From Chitinophagaceae bacterium (GTDB taxonomy: Bacteria > Bacteroidota > Bacteroidia > Chitinophagales > Chitinophagaceae), in the NCBI GenBank assembly GCA_016713085.1, contig JADJPV010000001.1:1054001-1118000 (forward strand): a stretch of 64,000 bases of DNA. The letters are read 5' to 3'. The position numbers and the translations under genes were made by a program. Of this stretch, positions 1 through 9,862 are shown one piece after another. Below the pieces are notes generated by a model, which was not told the origin of the DNA, searched no databases, and saw nothing but the letters and a program-made list of their open reading frames with translations. Positions within the stretch are counted from its first letter, which is position 1, and each line of letters opens with the position of its first letter.

Positions 1-1048
1 AAGCAACAGCTGGTGGCACATCTTCCCATAAAATTTTATACACGGTATTGGCAATGGGCATATCGGCACCCACTTCCTTGTTGATATTGTAAAAACTTTT
101 GCTGGCATTATATCCTTCGGCCACCATATTCATTTCAAGCTGTGCTGATTTCACCGTAAATCCTTTGCCAATCATATTTCCAAAAGTGCGGTTACGGCTG
201 TACATCGAATAACAGGTTACCAGCAAATCGCCCATATACACACTGGCTGCATAGTTAGCCGATTTGCTGAATGATTTTTTTAAGAGCTGCACACCGGGTA
301 TCGGTTCTTTATGTACACCCACTTCAATATTACGGATACCCACTTTGCGCAGGAAGCCCGCCATTTCATCAGCAGCATTGGCAATAAGCACACTTAAAAA
401 ATTATCGCCGTATTCAAGTCCGTGTGCAATACCACTGCCCAATGCATAAATGTTTTTTAAGATGGCGGCAAACTGCACACCATACACATCATCATTGATG
501 ACGGTGTTGATATAATAATTCTTAAACTGATCAGCAATCCATTGAGCTGTTTTATCGTGCAGACCGGTAAAAGTGAGATAAGATAATTTTTCAGAAGCTA
601 CTTCTTCTGCATGGCAGGGACCCATGATGGTGTAGTAATCGTTGATATCAAATTCAAATTCATTTTTCAGGTAATCATTGAGCAATTGATTCCTGCCGGG
701 AATAATGCCTTTTATTGCAGAGATGATTTTTTTCCTTCAAAAATATTCTTTGGTAAGGCTGCCCAGCACTTCTTCTGCATAAGCCGATGGAATGGCAAGG
801 ATAATGTATTCCGCATGCTCAATCGTTTCAATTAAATCAGTGCTTAATTCAAGCAGCTCTGTTTTAAAAGAGGCAGAACGCAGATAGCTTGGATTGTGCC
901 GGTACTTCTTTACATGCTCAACAATATGCTGGTTGCGTACAAACCAATGCACTGGCACTTTATTGTCGTTCAGGATCTTTGTCAACGCAGTTGCAAAGCT
1001 TCCGCTGCCAATCATGGCAAATTTATTTTTTACTTCTTCCTTATTCAA
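1..1048 (-). CDS. gpsA: Glycerol-3-phosphate dehydrogenase [NAD(P)+], partial and frameshifted
   Basis: Reduces dihydroxyacetone phosphate to sn-glycerol 3-phosphate for phospholipid synthesis in the cytosol. The N-terminal Rossmann motif GSGSFATAL is visible at about residues 14-22. The substrate-domain stretch around KNIYALGSGIAHGLEYGDN is readable downstream. The C-terminus runs off the left edge. The frame breaks at a run of five A (739-743, T5 in the coding sense). Removing one base restores EYFEGKKIIS and an open frame to the edge, so I treat this as one gene and suspect a sequencing indel. The start is TTG at 1048, since no ATG or GTG occurs after the upstream in-frame stop. The family call is secure; whether the gene is intact is not. 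Confidence 0.9.
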
Positions 1049-1160
1049 GCAGTTACATTAAGAACATGTAAAATACTGATTCGGGCTTTATTCAGGTGCT
1101 TTGAATGTTTTTTTCTTCCTTTAATCTCCATATTTTTTTCTGTACAATATATCCGGGAAA

Positions 1161-1191
1161 AAAGAATCCCGCCTCTGGGGCGGGATTCTTT
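1161..1191 (-). terminator. Rho-independent terminator of the efflux operon
   Basis: A perfect 13-bp inverted repeat (1161-1173 with 1179-1191) has a 5-nt loop. On the minus strand it is followed by a T-rich run (the A-run just before 1164). It lies just after the stop of the adaptor gene and so ends the TolC-adaptor transcript before gpsA. Confidence 0.85.
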
Positions 1192-1205
1192 TGCTTATTT
1201 CGGTT

Positions 1206-2585
1206 TTACTTGTCTTCGTACACTTTATCTTTGGGAACCACTTTCACTTTCATGCCATCCTTCAGTGTTTTACTGATGGTATTGTATGGAGCGCTGATTA
1301 CTTCATCGCCTTCTTTAAGTCCGCTCATTACTTCAATATATTCATTGTCCTGTATATTGGTTCTGATGGCAACCTTCTTTACAGTGCCGTCTTTCTGAAT
1401 AATGAATACCACTTCTTCCATTGCATCTGTCATAACAGCATTCTCCGTTGCAGAAGCATCCTGGCCCTGTGCCTTTTTCTTGTCCTGTTCTTCTTTTGCT
1501 TTTGTTTTTGATGCCTGTTCACTCTTATCTCTTGTGGTTACCGCAAGAATTGGAACAGCCACGATATTTTCATGTTTTGTAGTCATGATATCAGCACTTG
1601 CACTCATACCCGGGCGGAAAGGAAGATTTTTTCCTTTTGCAGGATCAATTAAATCAGCATAAGAAGCCGGATCAATACGGATATACACTTTATAGTTGGT
1701 TACATCACTGGTAGTTGTTACCTGTTGCTGTGCAGATGTACTGCTGCTTGAAATTTGCGTAACCACTCCTTTAAATTTCCGGTCGTTGTATGCATCTACT
1801 TCAATGATGGCACTGTCGCCAATTTTTACTTTCGGAATATCATTTTCACCAACATCAACTCTTACTTCAATCTTACTCATATCTGCCACACGCATAATTT
1901 CTGTACCCAAACTGAAACTGTTACCTGCTACACGTTCCCCTTTTTTAACTGCCAGTAATGAAACAATCCCGTTCATAGGTGCAATCACTGTAGTACGTGA
2001 CAGGTTTTTATTTGCTTCTGTTAAACTTGCCTGTGCACTCTGCACACCTGCTTTGGTACTTTTTACTGTTTGACGTGCTGCATTCAGATCGGCCTGTGCA
2101 GTGAGGTACTGACTTTCGGCTGTTTCAAACTCTGATTTAGAAATAACTTTATCGTTGAGCAATTTTTTCTGGCGGTCATAATTCTGTTTAGCCTGGTTGA
2201 GTCTTGCTTCAAAAGATGCAATGGATGCTTCTGTATTTCCAACCTGCGCCTGCTGCTGATTTACAACAGAAGATGCACGGTCTCTTGCAGAAGTAAGTAC
2301 ATCAGCAAATACCCTGGCGAGTATCTGTCCTTTACGAACACTGTCGCCCTCTTCCACATACATTTCAACTACTTCACCACTCACATCACTGCTCACCTTG
2401 CGCTCATCTTCAGGATATACCTTGCCGCTTGCACTTACTGTTTCAATGATTGTTCGCTTAGTGATTTTTTCAGTTGCAACCTTCACGGCTTCGTCTTTAC
2501 CAACCGCCCCGGTTTTTTTCAGTACAACCAGTGCAACGATTACTACAACAAGGATTCCTATGATCCACCAAATTTTCTTACTCAT
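1206..2585 (-). CDS. Periplasmic adaptor subunit of a tripartite efflux pump (HlyD/MacA type)
   Basis: Membrane-fusion protein that links an inner-membrane pump to the outer-membrane TolC channel. A single N-terminal membrane segment (about residues 5-22, WWIIGILVVVIVALVVL) is followed by a biotinyl-lipoyl-like domain (about 60-100), a long alpha-hairpin rich in Gln and Ala (about 105-205), beta-barrel segments, and a Lys/Glu/Gln-rich insertion near 365-385. The length of 459 aa fits the family. It follows the TolC gene by 37 bp and ends at a strong terminator, so the two form an operon. No pump (MacB or RND permease) is in the window, so the substrate is unknown and the pump must be encoded elsewhere. 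Confidence 0.88.
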   Translation of the reverse strand: MSKKIWWIIGILVVVIVALVVLKKTGAVGKDEAVKVATEKITKRTIIETVSASGKVYPEDERKVSSDVSGEVVEMYVEEGDSVRKGQILARVFADVLTSARDRASSVVNQQQAQVGNTEASIASFEARLNQAKQNYDRQKKLLNDKVISKSEFETAESQYLTAQADLNAARQTVKSTKAGVQSAQASLTEANKNLSRTTVIAPMNGIVSLLAVKKGERVAGNSFSLGTEIMRVADMSKIEVRVDVGENDIPKVKIGDSAIIEVDAYNDRKFKGVVTQISSSSTSAQQQVTTTSDVTNYKVYIRIDPASYADLIDPAKGKNLPFRPGMSASADIMTTKHENIVAVPILAVTTRDKSEQASKTKAKEEQDKKKAQGQDASATENAVMTDAMEEVVFIIQKDGTVKKVAIRTNIQDNEYIEVMSGLKEGDEVISAPYNTISKTLKDGMKVKVVPKDKVYEDK

Positions 2586-2622
2586 ATAATGATGTTATGC
2601 CTGTTAATTAATTTTTTATCGC

Positions 2623-4068
2623 TTATAATTTTAACCCTTGCCCTTTATAAAACTCAAGCAGTTTCATACGGAACACATAATCAAACTGGTTGGAAACCTT
2701 TTCCAGTCTTGCCCTGAATAAATTATTCTGATTGGTAATTAAGTCGATGGTGCGTAACAAACCTGCTTCATATCTTTTCTTTGTGAGATCGTATGAATAT
2801 TCTGCAGTTGCAACTGTTTTAACCGATGCCTGGTAACGCTGAAAAGCAGCTGTAGCATTAATATATGCGCTGTAAATATCCTGCTTGAGTGTTTGATTAT
2901 CCTTATCAACCTGTATTTGCTGGTTTTGATAATTCAGTTTACTGCGCTGCCATGCTGTTCTTGCCTGTCCACCATTAAAGATGGGAACATTTAAACTGAT
3001 GCCGATTGACTGACGGAAGTTAAAATCAAGCTGCCGTGCAAAATTTGCTTTAGAATAGGCTCCGGGAACAAAAGTTTGTGTAAAAACATTGGGGCTGGAG
3101 GGTGTGCCTGCTCCTGTATATCCAATTGGAATGGTAATGGGAACATTTGCACCCTTCGGCAAATTCTTTAAGGCACTTGAATAAGCGGAGTTAAGATTTC
3201 CAAATGCTCCAATGGTTGGATACATATTACCTCTTGCCGATTTTTGATATTTTTCCAATGCCTGTAAACGCAGCAGATTCACTTTTTGCAAGGGCATATT
3301 CTCAAGTGCAAGCTTATATACAAAGTCGGGCTGTAACTCAGCAAATGTTTCAACCGGAATCATATCAACCGGGGGCGTATCCAGTTCAAAGGATAATGCC
3401 GGGTCATAATTCATCCATATTTTTAAACTCAGTATATTCGATTGATAGGTTGTGGAAGCGACAATATAGGTACTGCTGTCTCTTGCCAGCTGAGCTTCCA
3501 GTTCAGCAGCATTCAGTTCGGGCAAACTTCCTGCATCAACCAGTTTTTTTGTATATACTAACTGTTCCTTTGTTTGACTTAGTTGTACTGCACTAATATT
3601 TAACTGCTCTCTTGACAGGAGTGCCTGCAGGTAAGCAAGGGCAACGCTCAGCGAAATATCATTTCTCCATTTTTCAACTGCTGCAATCTGGGCCTTTACA
3701 TCGAGTTGATTCCCGAGAATAAGATTCTTTTGCGAATTGAAGTTGAATAAACTCACACTGGAAGAAAATCGATACTGTGAGAAAGTGATCTGCTGGTTCG
3801 TAAACCCATTAGTTGCAGGATCAATTGATCGGCCAAACTGAAAACCGTTGCTGTTTTGAAAATTAGCATTGGGCCAGCGCTGCAATTTGCTTTGCTCCAG
3901 AGTAAGGGAGGCAATCTTTGCCTGTATATCGGCCTGCTTAATGTTGAGGTTGTTTGCAACAGCATAATCCACACAACGGCGGAGATCCCATTTATCCTGG
4001 GCTGATAGGTGAAGCACAGATAAAAACAGGGCTGCTGTTAAAACCAATGCCGGAACAATTTTTCTCAT
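2623..4068 (-). CDS. TolC family outer-membrane efflux protein
   Basis: Outer-membrane channel of a tripartite exporter. I chose the ATG at 4068 over an upstream in-frame start because it begins a clean signal peptide (MRKIVPALVLTAALFLSVLHLSAQ). The repeated long helices typical of the OEP family are visible, such as AAELEAQLARDSS, with a second copy in the C-terminal half ending in a segment with TKKRYEAGLLRTIDLITNQ. That TYxxG(L/S)xxxLDLLxAQ-like signature is diagnostic of TolC proteins. At 481 aa it has normal length. It is the first gene of the two-gene operon with the adaptor downstream. Confidence 0.9.
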   Translation of the reverse strand: MRKIVPALVLTAALFLSVLHLSAQDKWDLRRCVDYAVANNLNIKQADIQAKIASLTLEQSKLQRWPNANFQNSNGFQFGRSIDPATNGFTNQQITFSQYRFSSSVSLFNFNSQKNLILGNQLDVKAQIAAVEKWRNDISLSVALAYLQALLSREQLNISAVQLSQTKEQLVYTKKLVDAGSLPELNAAELEAQLARDSSTYIVASTTYQSNILSLKIWMNYDPALSFELDTPPVDMIPVETFAELQPDFVYKLALENMPLQKVNLLRLQALEKYQKSARGNMYPTIGAFGNLNSAYSSALKNLPKGANVPITIPIGYTGAGTPSSPNVFTQTFVPGAYSKANFARQLDFNFRQSIGISLNVPIFNGGQARTAWQRSKLNYQNQQIQVDKDNQTLKQDIYSAYINATAAFQRYQASVKTVATAEYSYDLTKKRYEAGLLRTIDLITNQNNLFRARLEKVSNQFDYVFRMKLLEFYKGQGLKL

Positions 4069-4175
4069 ATAACAAAAATAGGTTCTAAGGGGCACGAATG
4101 TATTGAATTTTGATTAGCGGTTTAACTGTGAAGCCGACTATTTCCTGAACATTCTTTGTTTTTAACTCTTTTACT

Positions 4176-5340
4176 TTAAAAAGCAGCTTTAAAAGCCTGA
4201 TCAAGATCAGCAACCAGGTATTCAGGATCTTCTAACCCAACATAAATTCTGGCCATTTGATGCTCGGGGTTGGCGGCATCAAAATCCTCATCCTGTAAAG
4301 CTGCACACCTCGGTAATAACAGGCTTTCATGGCCTCCCCAGCTTACTGCCATTTGTATATGTTGCAGGCTTTCGCAAAAAGTTACAATCTGTTGCCGGGA
4401 GCTTGCCTTAAAATAAAAGGTAAATAAACCGGGAGCTTCCTTCATTTGTTTCTTCGCCAGCTGATATTGGTCAAAGTTTTCATCAAATGGATAAATGATG
4501 GACGAAACAGCCGGATGATTCTTAATAAAAGCAACCACTTTTTGGGTTGATCGGTTGATGCGTTCCAGACGGGCAGGCAAAGTTCTCAATCCACGGATGA
4601 GTAACCAGGCATTGAAGGGCTGAATTCCGCTGCCGATATTCAGGTACTCACTGTCGAAAATCTTTTTCATCATGGCATGACTGCCGCATAGCACCCCGCC
4701 CAATGTATCACTGTGTCCGCCGATATACTTGGTTGCTGTTTGCATGGCCATATCAATACCCATCTGTAATGGCTGCTGATAAAGTGGCGTGCAATAACTG
4801 TTATCAATTAAGGTGATGATGTTCTTTTGTTTTGCAAAGGCTGCCACCGCTTCAATATCCTGCAAAGCAAAATCCCAGCTGTTGGGGCTTTCGAGATAAT
4901 AAAAGGTTGTATTGGGTTTTGTTGCCTCAATATAGTTCTCTGTTTTTCTTCCATCAATATAAGTAGTGGTAATACCAAAACGTGGAAGAATAACATCGAA
5001 CATGCGCTGCACCCATGTGTAGGGCTTACTGACACTCACAATATGATCGCCTGTTTTAACATTGGCAAGCACTGCCGCAAAAATGGCAGCTGCACCGTTA
5101 TTAAACACTAAGCAGTCTTCAGCTCCATCTAAAGCCGCCAGTTTTTTACGCAGGATATCAACCGTTGGGTTTAACCCACGGCTGTAGAGATAAGTGCTCA
5201 TTTCATCTGCAAAAGCACTTCGCAAATCATCTACTTTTTTTAAACGCAAAATTGCTCGTTTGCATGATGGGCGGCGAAACGGCATTGAAATAATGCTCAC
5301 GTTCTTCGCCCAGTTCGTTAAGGATGTAGGATAAATCCAT
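4176..5340 (-). CDS. Trans-sulfuration PLP enzyme (cystathionine gamma-synthase/lyase-like), frameshifted near N-terminus
   Basis: Cys/Met metabolism PLP-dependent fold type I enzyme. The Schiff-base lysine is K204 in the segment TATKYIGGHSD of the restored 387-aa protein. YSRGLNPT and LGGVLCG also fit the family. The ATG at 5340 gives a typical N-terminus (MDLSYILNELGEERE), but the frame shifts in a T7 run at 5235-5241 (A7 in coding sense; A6 would be in frame). Without the correction only 374 aa starting in a non-homologous leader is open. The exact reaction (gamma-synthase, gamma-lyase or beta-lyase) cannot be told from sequence alone. No methionine genes are adjacent. Confidence 0.82.
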
Positions 5341-5389
5341 TGTATTGATAGAAAATATTATTGTAAATTAGTGGAATCAAATTTATTAC

Positions 5390-5617
5390 ATGCCGACTAT
5401 TGAAGAAATATTAAAACTTCCCAAAGAAAAACAGCTTGAAATAATGGAAGCTATACAGGATCATCTCGAAGATGAGCCACTGGAAAAAGCACAACTTTCA
5501 CCGGCACAAATTGATTTTATTAATAAAAGAGTACAGCAGATAAATGCCGGCACTCAAAAAACCTATTCCTGGAGTGAAGTGAAAGAAAAAATGAACAATC
5601 GTTGGAGTTCACTTTAA
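5390..5617 (+). CDS. Addiction-module antitoxin-like protein
   Basis: A 75-aa acidic protein of the type annotated as addiction module component: MPTIEEILKLPKEKQLEIM, then a Glu/Asp-rich helix and a C-terminal WSEVKEKM motif typical of this family. The next gene, a RelE/ParE-like toxin, overlaps it by 16 bp, so the two are translated together. The family normally neutralises the toxin through its C-terminal half and represses the operon. The pair sits alone between convergently or divergently read housekeeping genes. Its role (plasmid-like stabilisation or stress response) is inference. Confidence 0.75.
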   Translation: MPTIEEILKLPKEKQLEIMEAIQDHLEDEPLEKAQLSPAQIDFINKRVQQINAGTQKTYSWSEVKEKMNNRWSSL

Positions 5618-5919
5618 TTATCCATGAATTAGCGGCAGAAGACATGATTGAAATTGCCTGCTGGTATGATTTACAATCGCCCGGGTTAGGTAATCGCTTC
5701 CAAAGCCACCTCGAAGAATGTTTAGATGGTATTTTTAAAAATCCTACTGCTCATACAAACGTTACAGCAAGCACCCGGAAAGCATTTCTTAAAAATTTTC
5801 CCTACTTGGTATTCTTTGAAATAAAAGGAAACATCATACATGTTTATGGTGTGATTCATAGTAAAAGAAATCCATCGCTGATGAAGGAAAGATTCAGAAA
5901 TATCAGGAGTAGTATTTAA
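5602..5919 (+). CDS. RelE/ParE superfamily toxin
   Basis: A 105-aa small basic protein with the ParE-like order: helix AAEDMIEIACWYDLQSPGLG (about residues 11-30), FQSHLEECLDGIFKNP, then beta strands KNFPYLVFFEIKGNIIHVYG and a C-terminal HSKRNPSLMKER. The start is TTG at 5602, inside the antitoxin gene; no earlier ATG is available and the next Met is inside the first helix. Members of this superfamily either cleave mRNA on ribosomes or poison gyrase. The residues seen do not decide which. Confidence 0.75.
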   Translation: MEFTLIIHELAAEDMIEIACWYDLQSPGLGNRFQSHLEECLDGIFKNPTAHTNVTASTRKAFLKNFPYLVFFEIKGNIIHVYGVIHSKRNPSLMKERFRNIRSSI

Positions 5920-5929
5920 TAGAACCTCA

Positions 5930-6277
5930 TTAAGCTCCTGTAATTAATCCAACTGAATTTCCAAAAGGGTCTTCTACAACAGCAACTTCAATGGTGCCGC
6001 CAACATTGGTGATTGGTGAAACCAGTTTGGCTTTCAACCCAATTGCTTTTTCTACTGCTGCATGAATATCTTCCACGGCCCAGTAAGCCGTACTGTGGCT
6101 CCCTTCTTTCACATTCGTCATGTCAGGGTCAAGACCGAGTTCAAAACCATTGATATCAAACCCAACATAAAATACTTCATCAAAATAAGGCTGGACACCT
6201 GTAAGGGCGGTATACCATTCTTTTGCTTTTGCCAAATCATTTACATGATAAATAACCGTACGCAGTTTCTGTAACAT
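5930..6277 (-). CDS. VOC family (glyoxalase/bleomycin-resistance fold) protein
   Basis: A 115-aa single-module vicinal oxygen chelate protein: MLQKLRTVIYHVNDLAKAKEWYTALTG-like start, internal FDINGFELGLDPD, and a C-terminal EDPFGNSVGLI motif that holds the metal-ligand glutamate region of the fold. Such proteins include dioxygenases, isomerases and antibiotic-binding proteins, and the sequence does not identify the substrate. It begins 1 bp after the stop of the APC permease on the same strand, so the two are probably co-transcribed, permease first. Confidence 0.8.
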   Translation of the reverse strand: MLQKLRTVIYHVNDLAKAKEWYTALTGVQPYFDEVFYVGFDINGFELGLDPDMTNVKEGSHSTAYWAVEDIHAAVEKAIGLKAKLVSPITNVGGTIEVAVVEDPFGNSVGLITGA

Positions 6278-6278
6278 G

Positions 6279-7616
6279 TTATTGAACTTTCTTTTTATGG
6301 AATAAAAAATAAATCAGCACAAATACAGCCAAAACAGCCAACCCTGTTAATGCTGCGGCCGGATCAGCAACGGAAATACTGATGCCAACAAATAAATAGG
6401 CAGCCATAAAGATGAGCGGCATTAATGGAAACAGTTTCATCTTATAAATGCCTGTGCCATCAAGATGTTTTGTTTTTTTACGAAACCAGAAGATCGTTGC
6501 ACTGCTCAGCACCATTCCAAAGCAATCAAGAAAAATAGTGAAGGTTAATATTTTTTCAAACTCCTGTGCAAAAAACAGGATCACCAAACACATGGCCGCA
6601 AAGATGGTGAGCGAAAAAGTAAGCACATTGTTCTTTTCGTTTTGTTTGGCAAAAAGCTTCGGTAAACTTCCATCCTCACCCATTGCATACATTACACGGG
6701 GATTACTCATGAGCAAACCATTTACATAAGCCAGTACACCCAGGAAAAGAAAAGCAGAAAAAACAGTAGCGCCGGTTGTACCGAAAATTTTATCAATCAC
6801 TACATAAGCAATTTCCCGTTCACCCTTCATCTGGTTAAAGCCAACAAGATTGTAATAACTCATGTTCACCAGTAAATACAAACCAATGATGATGGCAATG
6901 CCCATAAAAATACCACGGGGAATATTTTTGGTTGGATTCTGTACTTCGTTTCCAAAGTTGATCGTTTGCTGATAACCTCCGTAGGTAAAGGAAACAGCAA
7001 TAAGACTTACACCCAAACTTTTTACCCAGTCGAAATAACTGAATGATGCAGCAGTTTGAAGAGCTGAAGGTTCCGGAATAACAGTTGCATATTTATCAGG
7101 AAAAAACAAAGCCGCAATCAGCACAAGAATCATAGCGATTTTGATCACCATTAAAATATTCTGTGCAGTTGAGCTGATCTTTAATCCTCGCAGGTTAATG
7201 ATATAAAAAAGAAGAATGGCTCCGCAGCTTACCAACGCTTTGTGCATGTCGTTCCATTCGCCGGGAAATAATTTTAATAAATAACCGCTTCCGATCAATG
7301 CAACACCGCTTAAGCTGGCTGCATTGCTGACTAATATTAAACAGTTAATGGCAAAGGCAATGCTGGGGTGATATGCCTGTGCAAACACTTTGTAGTAACC
7401 ACCTGTAACAGGATAACGGCTGCCGATCTCAGCATAAGTCAATGCACCGCATAAGGCAACCAATCCGCCAATGATCCAGGCACTGAAATAAACAGAAGGC
7501 ACAATGGCATCCTTTGCACTGGTGGCTGCCGTTCGGAAAATACCCATTCCAATCACCAGACCTACAACGATCATAGTAAAGGAGAACAGGTTGAGTTTGT
7601 TAGTTGAGGTTTTCAT
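6279..7616 (-). CDS. APC family amino-acid permease
   Basis: A 445-aa inner-membrane transporter with about twelve hydrophobic helices. The N-terminus carries the APC signature GLVIGMGIFRTAA (helix 1 unwound substrate site, about residues 17-30). YAEIGSRYPVTGGYYKVF (helix 2) and the conserved segment VSFTYGGYQQTINFGNEVQNPTKNIPRG (about 205-235) follow. It most resembles the LAT/basic amino-acid antiporter side of the superfamily, but the substrate is not deducible. The VOC gene follows directly. Confidence 0.88.
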   Translation of the reverse strand: MKTSTNKLNLFSFTMIVVGLVIGMGIFRTAATSAKDAIVPSVYFSAWIIGGLVALCGALTYAEIGSRYPVTGGYYKVFAQAYHPSIAFAINCLILVSNAASLSGVALIGSGYLLKLFPGEWNDMHKALVSCGAILLFYIINLRGLKISSTAQNILMVIKIAMILVLIAALFFPDKYATVIPEPSALQTAASFSYFDWVKSLGVSLIAVSFTYGGYQQTINFGNEVQNPTKNIPRGIFMGIAIIIGLYLLVNMSYYNLVGFNQMKGEREIAYVVIDKIFGTTGATVFSAFLFLGVLAYVNGLLMSNPRVMYAMGEDGSLPKLFAKQNEKNNVLTFSLTIFAAMCLVILFFAQEFEKILTFTIFLDCFGMVLSSATIFWFRKKTKHLDGTGIYKMKLFPLMPLIFMAAYLFVGISISVADPAAALTGLAVLAVFVLIYFLFHKKKVQ

Positions 7617-7697
7617 GCCATATAATCTATGCGCTGAAGATACTTTTTCTTTATCATCTGCGTTTTAAAAAACTGAATAACCAATCCAATTGTAATT

Positions 7698-7705
7698 TAC
7701 CTTTG
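7698..7705 (+). promoter_or_regulatory. Candidate -7 box (TAnnTTTG) of the TonB receptor gene
   Basis: TACCTTTG matches the Bacteroidota -7 consensus exactly and ends 6 bp before the ATG at 7712. This would place the transcript start at or next to the start codon (leaderless or nearly so). No good TTTG -33 box is seen 19-21 bp upstream, so support is moderate. Confidence 0.45.
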
Positions 7706-7711
7706 TAACTC

Positions 7712-9784
7712 ATGAGGAACCAACTACTAACTCTTTCCGCCGCAATCTTTTTTGCCGCCAGTGCTGTTGCACAAAACCAACCTGATACAAGTTCTAAAGA
7801 ATTAGGTGAAATCATTATCAAAGCATTTGAGCAAAACCGTAAGCTGATGGATGTACCTGCAGCTGTAAGTGCTGTTCAGCAAAAACAACTGCTCCGTTTC
7901 GGCAATACATCCATCCTGCCTGCAATGAATGCAGCGCCCGGTGTTCGTATGGAAGAACGCAGCCCCGGCAGTTACCGTTTAAATATTCGTGGAAGTTCAT
8001 TGCGTTCACCCTTTGGTGTGCGGAATGTAAAAGTATATCTCAACGAAATTCCGTTTACAGAACCGGGCGGATCAACTTATCTTAACCAGCTTGGTTTTTA
8101 TAATATTCAATCCATTGAAATCTTAAAAGGACCTTCTTCCAGTTTATATGGTGCAGGAAGTGGCGGAACTGTTTTATTGAAAACCCAGGGCATGAATAAA
8201 CAATCAGGTGTTGGCATTGATTACCTGTTTGGGAGCTTTGGTTTACAAACCATGAATGTACGTGCACAAATTGGCGAAGGCAATTCACAGCAAACCATCA
8301 GCTTTAATCAATTAAAAAGTAACGGTTACCGTGACTGGACAAAAGTAAAACGAACTGTGTTCAGCTGGGATACAAAATTTGAACTGAATCAAAAACAAAG
8401 CATCCGTACTTTTTTTATGTATGCTGATTTGTTTTATCAAACACCCGGCGGATTAAATCTTGTTGAATTTACAGCCAATCCTAAACAGGCAAGACCTGCA
8501 GCCGGTGCATTCCCAAGCAGTGCAGCAGCAAATGCATCGGTTCATCAGAAAACATTTTTCGGCGGCTTCAGTCATGAGTTTGCCATTACAGAAAGCTTTA
8601 AAAATATTACTACGCTTTATGGTGCTTTCTCCCAATTTGCCAATGCTGCTGTACGTAATTATGAAAGAAGGTCAGAGCCGCATGCAGGAGGAAGAACTGT
8701 ATTTGCGTTTACCCCAAAGATTGGTTTAGGCGAATTGAAATTCATTGCAGGTGCAGAATTACAGAGAGGATGGTATAACCTCCGTGTATATAAAAATAAA
8801 AATGGTGCAAGCGATACATTACAAACAGAAGATGAAGTGAACCCATTCATCTGGAGCACATTTGCACAGGCCGACTGGAACTTACCCAAAGGATGGATTA
8901 TTACTGCGGGTGCAAGTCTGAATCAGAATACAATAGAAATCATACGGTTGAATAAGTTTCCACTCAGTCCGCAGAAAAGAACATACGACAACGAAATAGC
9001 ACCGAGACTTTCATTGCTGAAAAAAGTTGCAAAAGAATTTTCAGTGTATGCATCTGTTGCAAAAGGCTTTTCACCACCAACATCTGTTGAAGTGTTGCCA
9101 TCAACAGGAATTATTACAACTGACCTGAATGCAGAAGAAGGATGGAACTATGAAGCAGGTGCAAGATTCAACTGGAAAGAAAGATTGTTTGTTGATGTGA
9201 ATGGTTTTTTATTCAAACTCAATAACACAATTGTACAAAGAAGAGATTTGAGTGGTGCTGATTATTTTGCCAATGCCGGTTCAACGAGACAAAGAGGAGT
9301 TGAAACATTTGTTCAGTATAAGATTGCAGATGATGAACGTAAATTTCTTTCACAGAGTAATGTATGGCTCAGCTACACACACAACGATTTCAGGTATCAT
9401 GATTTTAAACAGCTGACAAATGATTACAGCGGCAAACAATTACCCAGCGTACCAAAAAATATCCTGGCCCTTGGTTTTGATGCAATGATTAAACCCGGAG
9501 TTTATATCAATCTTACTTACAACTATAACGACAAAACTCCATTAAATGATGCCAATACATTTTATGCAGGTGATTATCATTTACTGGCGGTAAGACTTGG
9601 TTACAAAAAAATATTCGTTGGCAAACTGCAGGCTGAGGTATTTGCTGGTGGCGACAACCTGTTCAACGAAACTTACAGTCTTGGTAATGATATCAACGCA
9701 GCAGCCAATCGTTTTTATAATGTTGCACCGGGAAGAAATTATTATGCGGGGATATCGTTTTTCCATGGACATAAAAGAAAATAA
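7712..9784 (+). CDS. TonB-dependent outer-membrane receptor (siderophore/metal-type)
   Basis: A 690-aa receptor with signal peptide (MRNQLLTLSAAIFFAASAVAQ), a plug domain (about residues 30-150; motifs RLNIRGSSLRSPFGVR and LKGPSSSLYGAGSGGTVLL) and a 22-strand barrel ending in an aromatic C-terminus. It has no N-terminal carboxypeptidase-like extension, so it resembles FecA/CirA-type receptors rather than SusC. It imports a ligand with energy from TonB-ExbBD, likely ferric-siderophore, but no siderophore genes lie nearby. It is a single-gene unit on the plus strand. Confidence 0.9.
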   Translation: MRNQLLTLSAAIFFAASAVAQNQPDTSSKELGEIIIKAFEQNRKLMDVPAAVSAVQQKQLLRFGNTSILPAMNAAPGVRMEERSPGSYRLNIRGSSLRSPFGVRNVKVYLNEIPFTEPGGSTYLNQLGFYNIQSIEILKGPSSSLYGAGSGGTVLLKTQGMNKQSGVGIDYLFGSFGLQTMNVRAQIGEGNSQQTISFNQLKSNGYRDWTKVKRTVFSWDTKFELNQKQSIRTFFMYADLFYQTPGGLNLVEFTANPKQARPAAGAFPSSAAANASVHQKTFFGGFSHEFAITESFKNITTLYGAFSQFANAAVRNYERRSEPHAGGRTVFAFTPKIGLGELKFIAGAELQRGWYNLRVYKNKNGASDTLQTEDEVNPFIWSTFAQADWNLPKGWIITAGASLNQNTIEIIRLNKFPLSPQKRTYDNEIAPRLSLLKKVAKEFSVYASVAKGFSPPTSVEVLPSTGIITTDLNAEEGWNYEAGARFNWKERLFVDVNGFLFKLNNTIVQRRDLSGADYFANAGSTRQRGVETFVQYKIADDERKFLSQSNVWLSYTHNDFRYHDFKQLTNDYSGKQLPSVPKNILALGFDAMIKPGVYINLTYNYNDKTPLNDANTFYAGDYHLLAVRLGYKKIFVGKLQAEVFAGGDNLFNETYSLGNDINAAANRFYNVAPGRNYYAGISFFHGHKRK

Positions 9785-9862
9785 GTGCTTGAATTTTTTG
9801 TTTAAATTAGAGATTAAGATTTTTTAAACAAACTATTGTTTGCCAATTAATTTACCCTCTTC

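Noticed and set aside
5340..5390. A promoter for the toxin-antitoxin pair
   Set aside because: TAAATTAG near 5367 is only a loose match to TAnnTTTG and no -33 box is in place.
9581..9827. Short frames over the 3' end of the TonB receptor gene
   Set aside because: They lie inside a strong coding frame and show no independent features.
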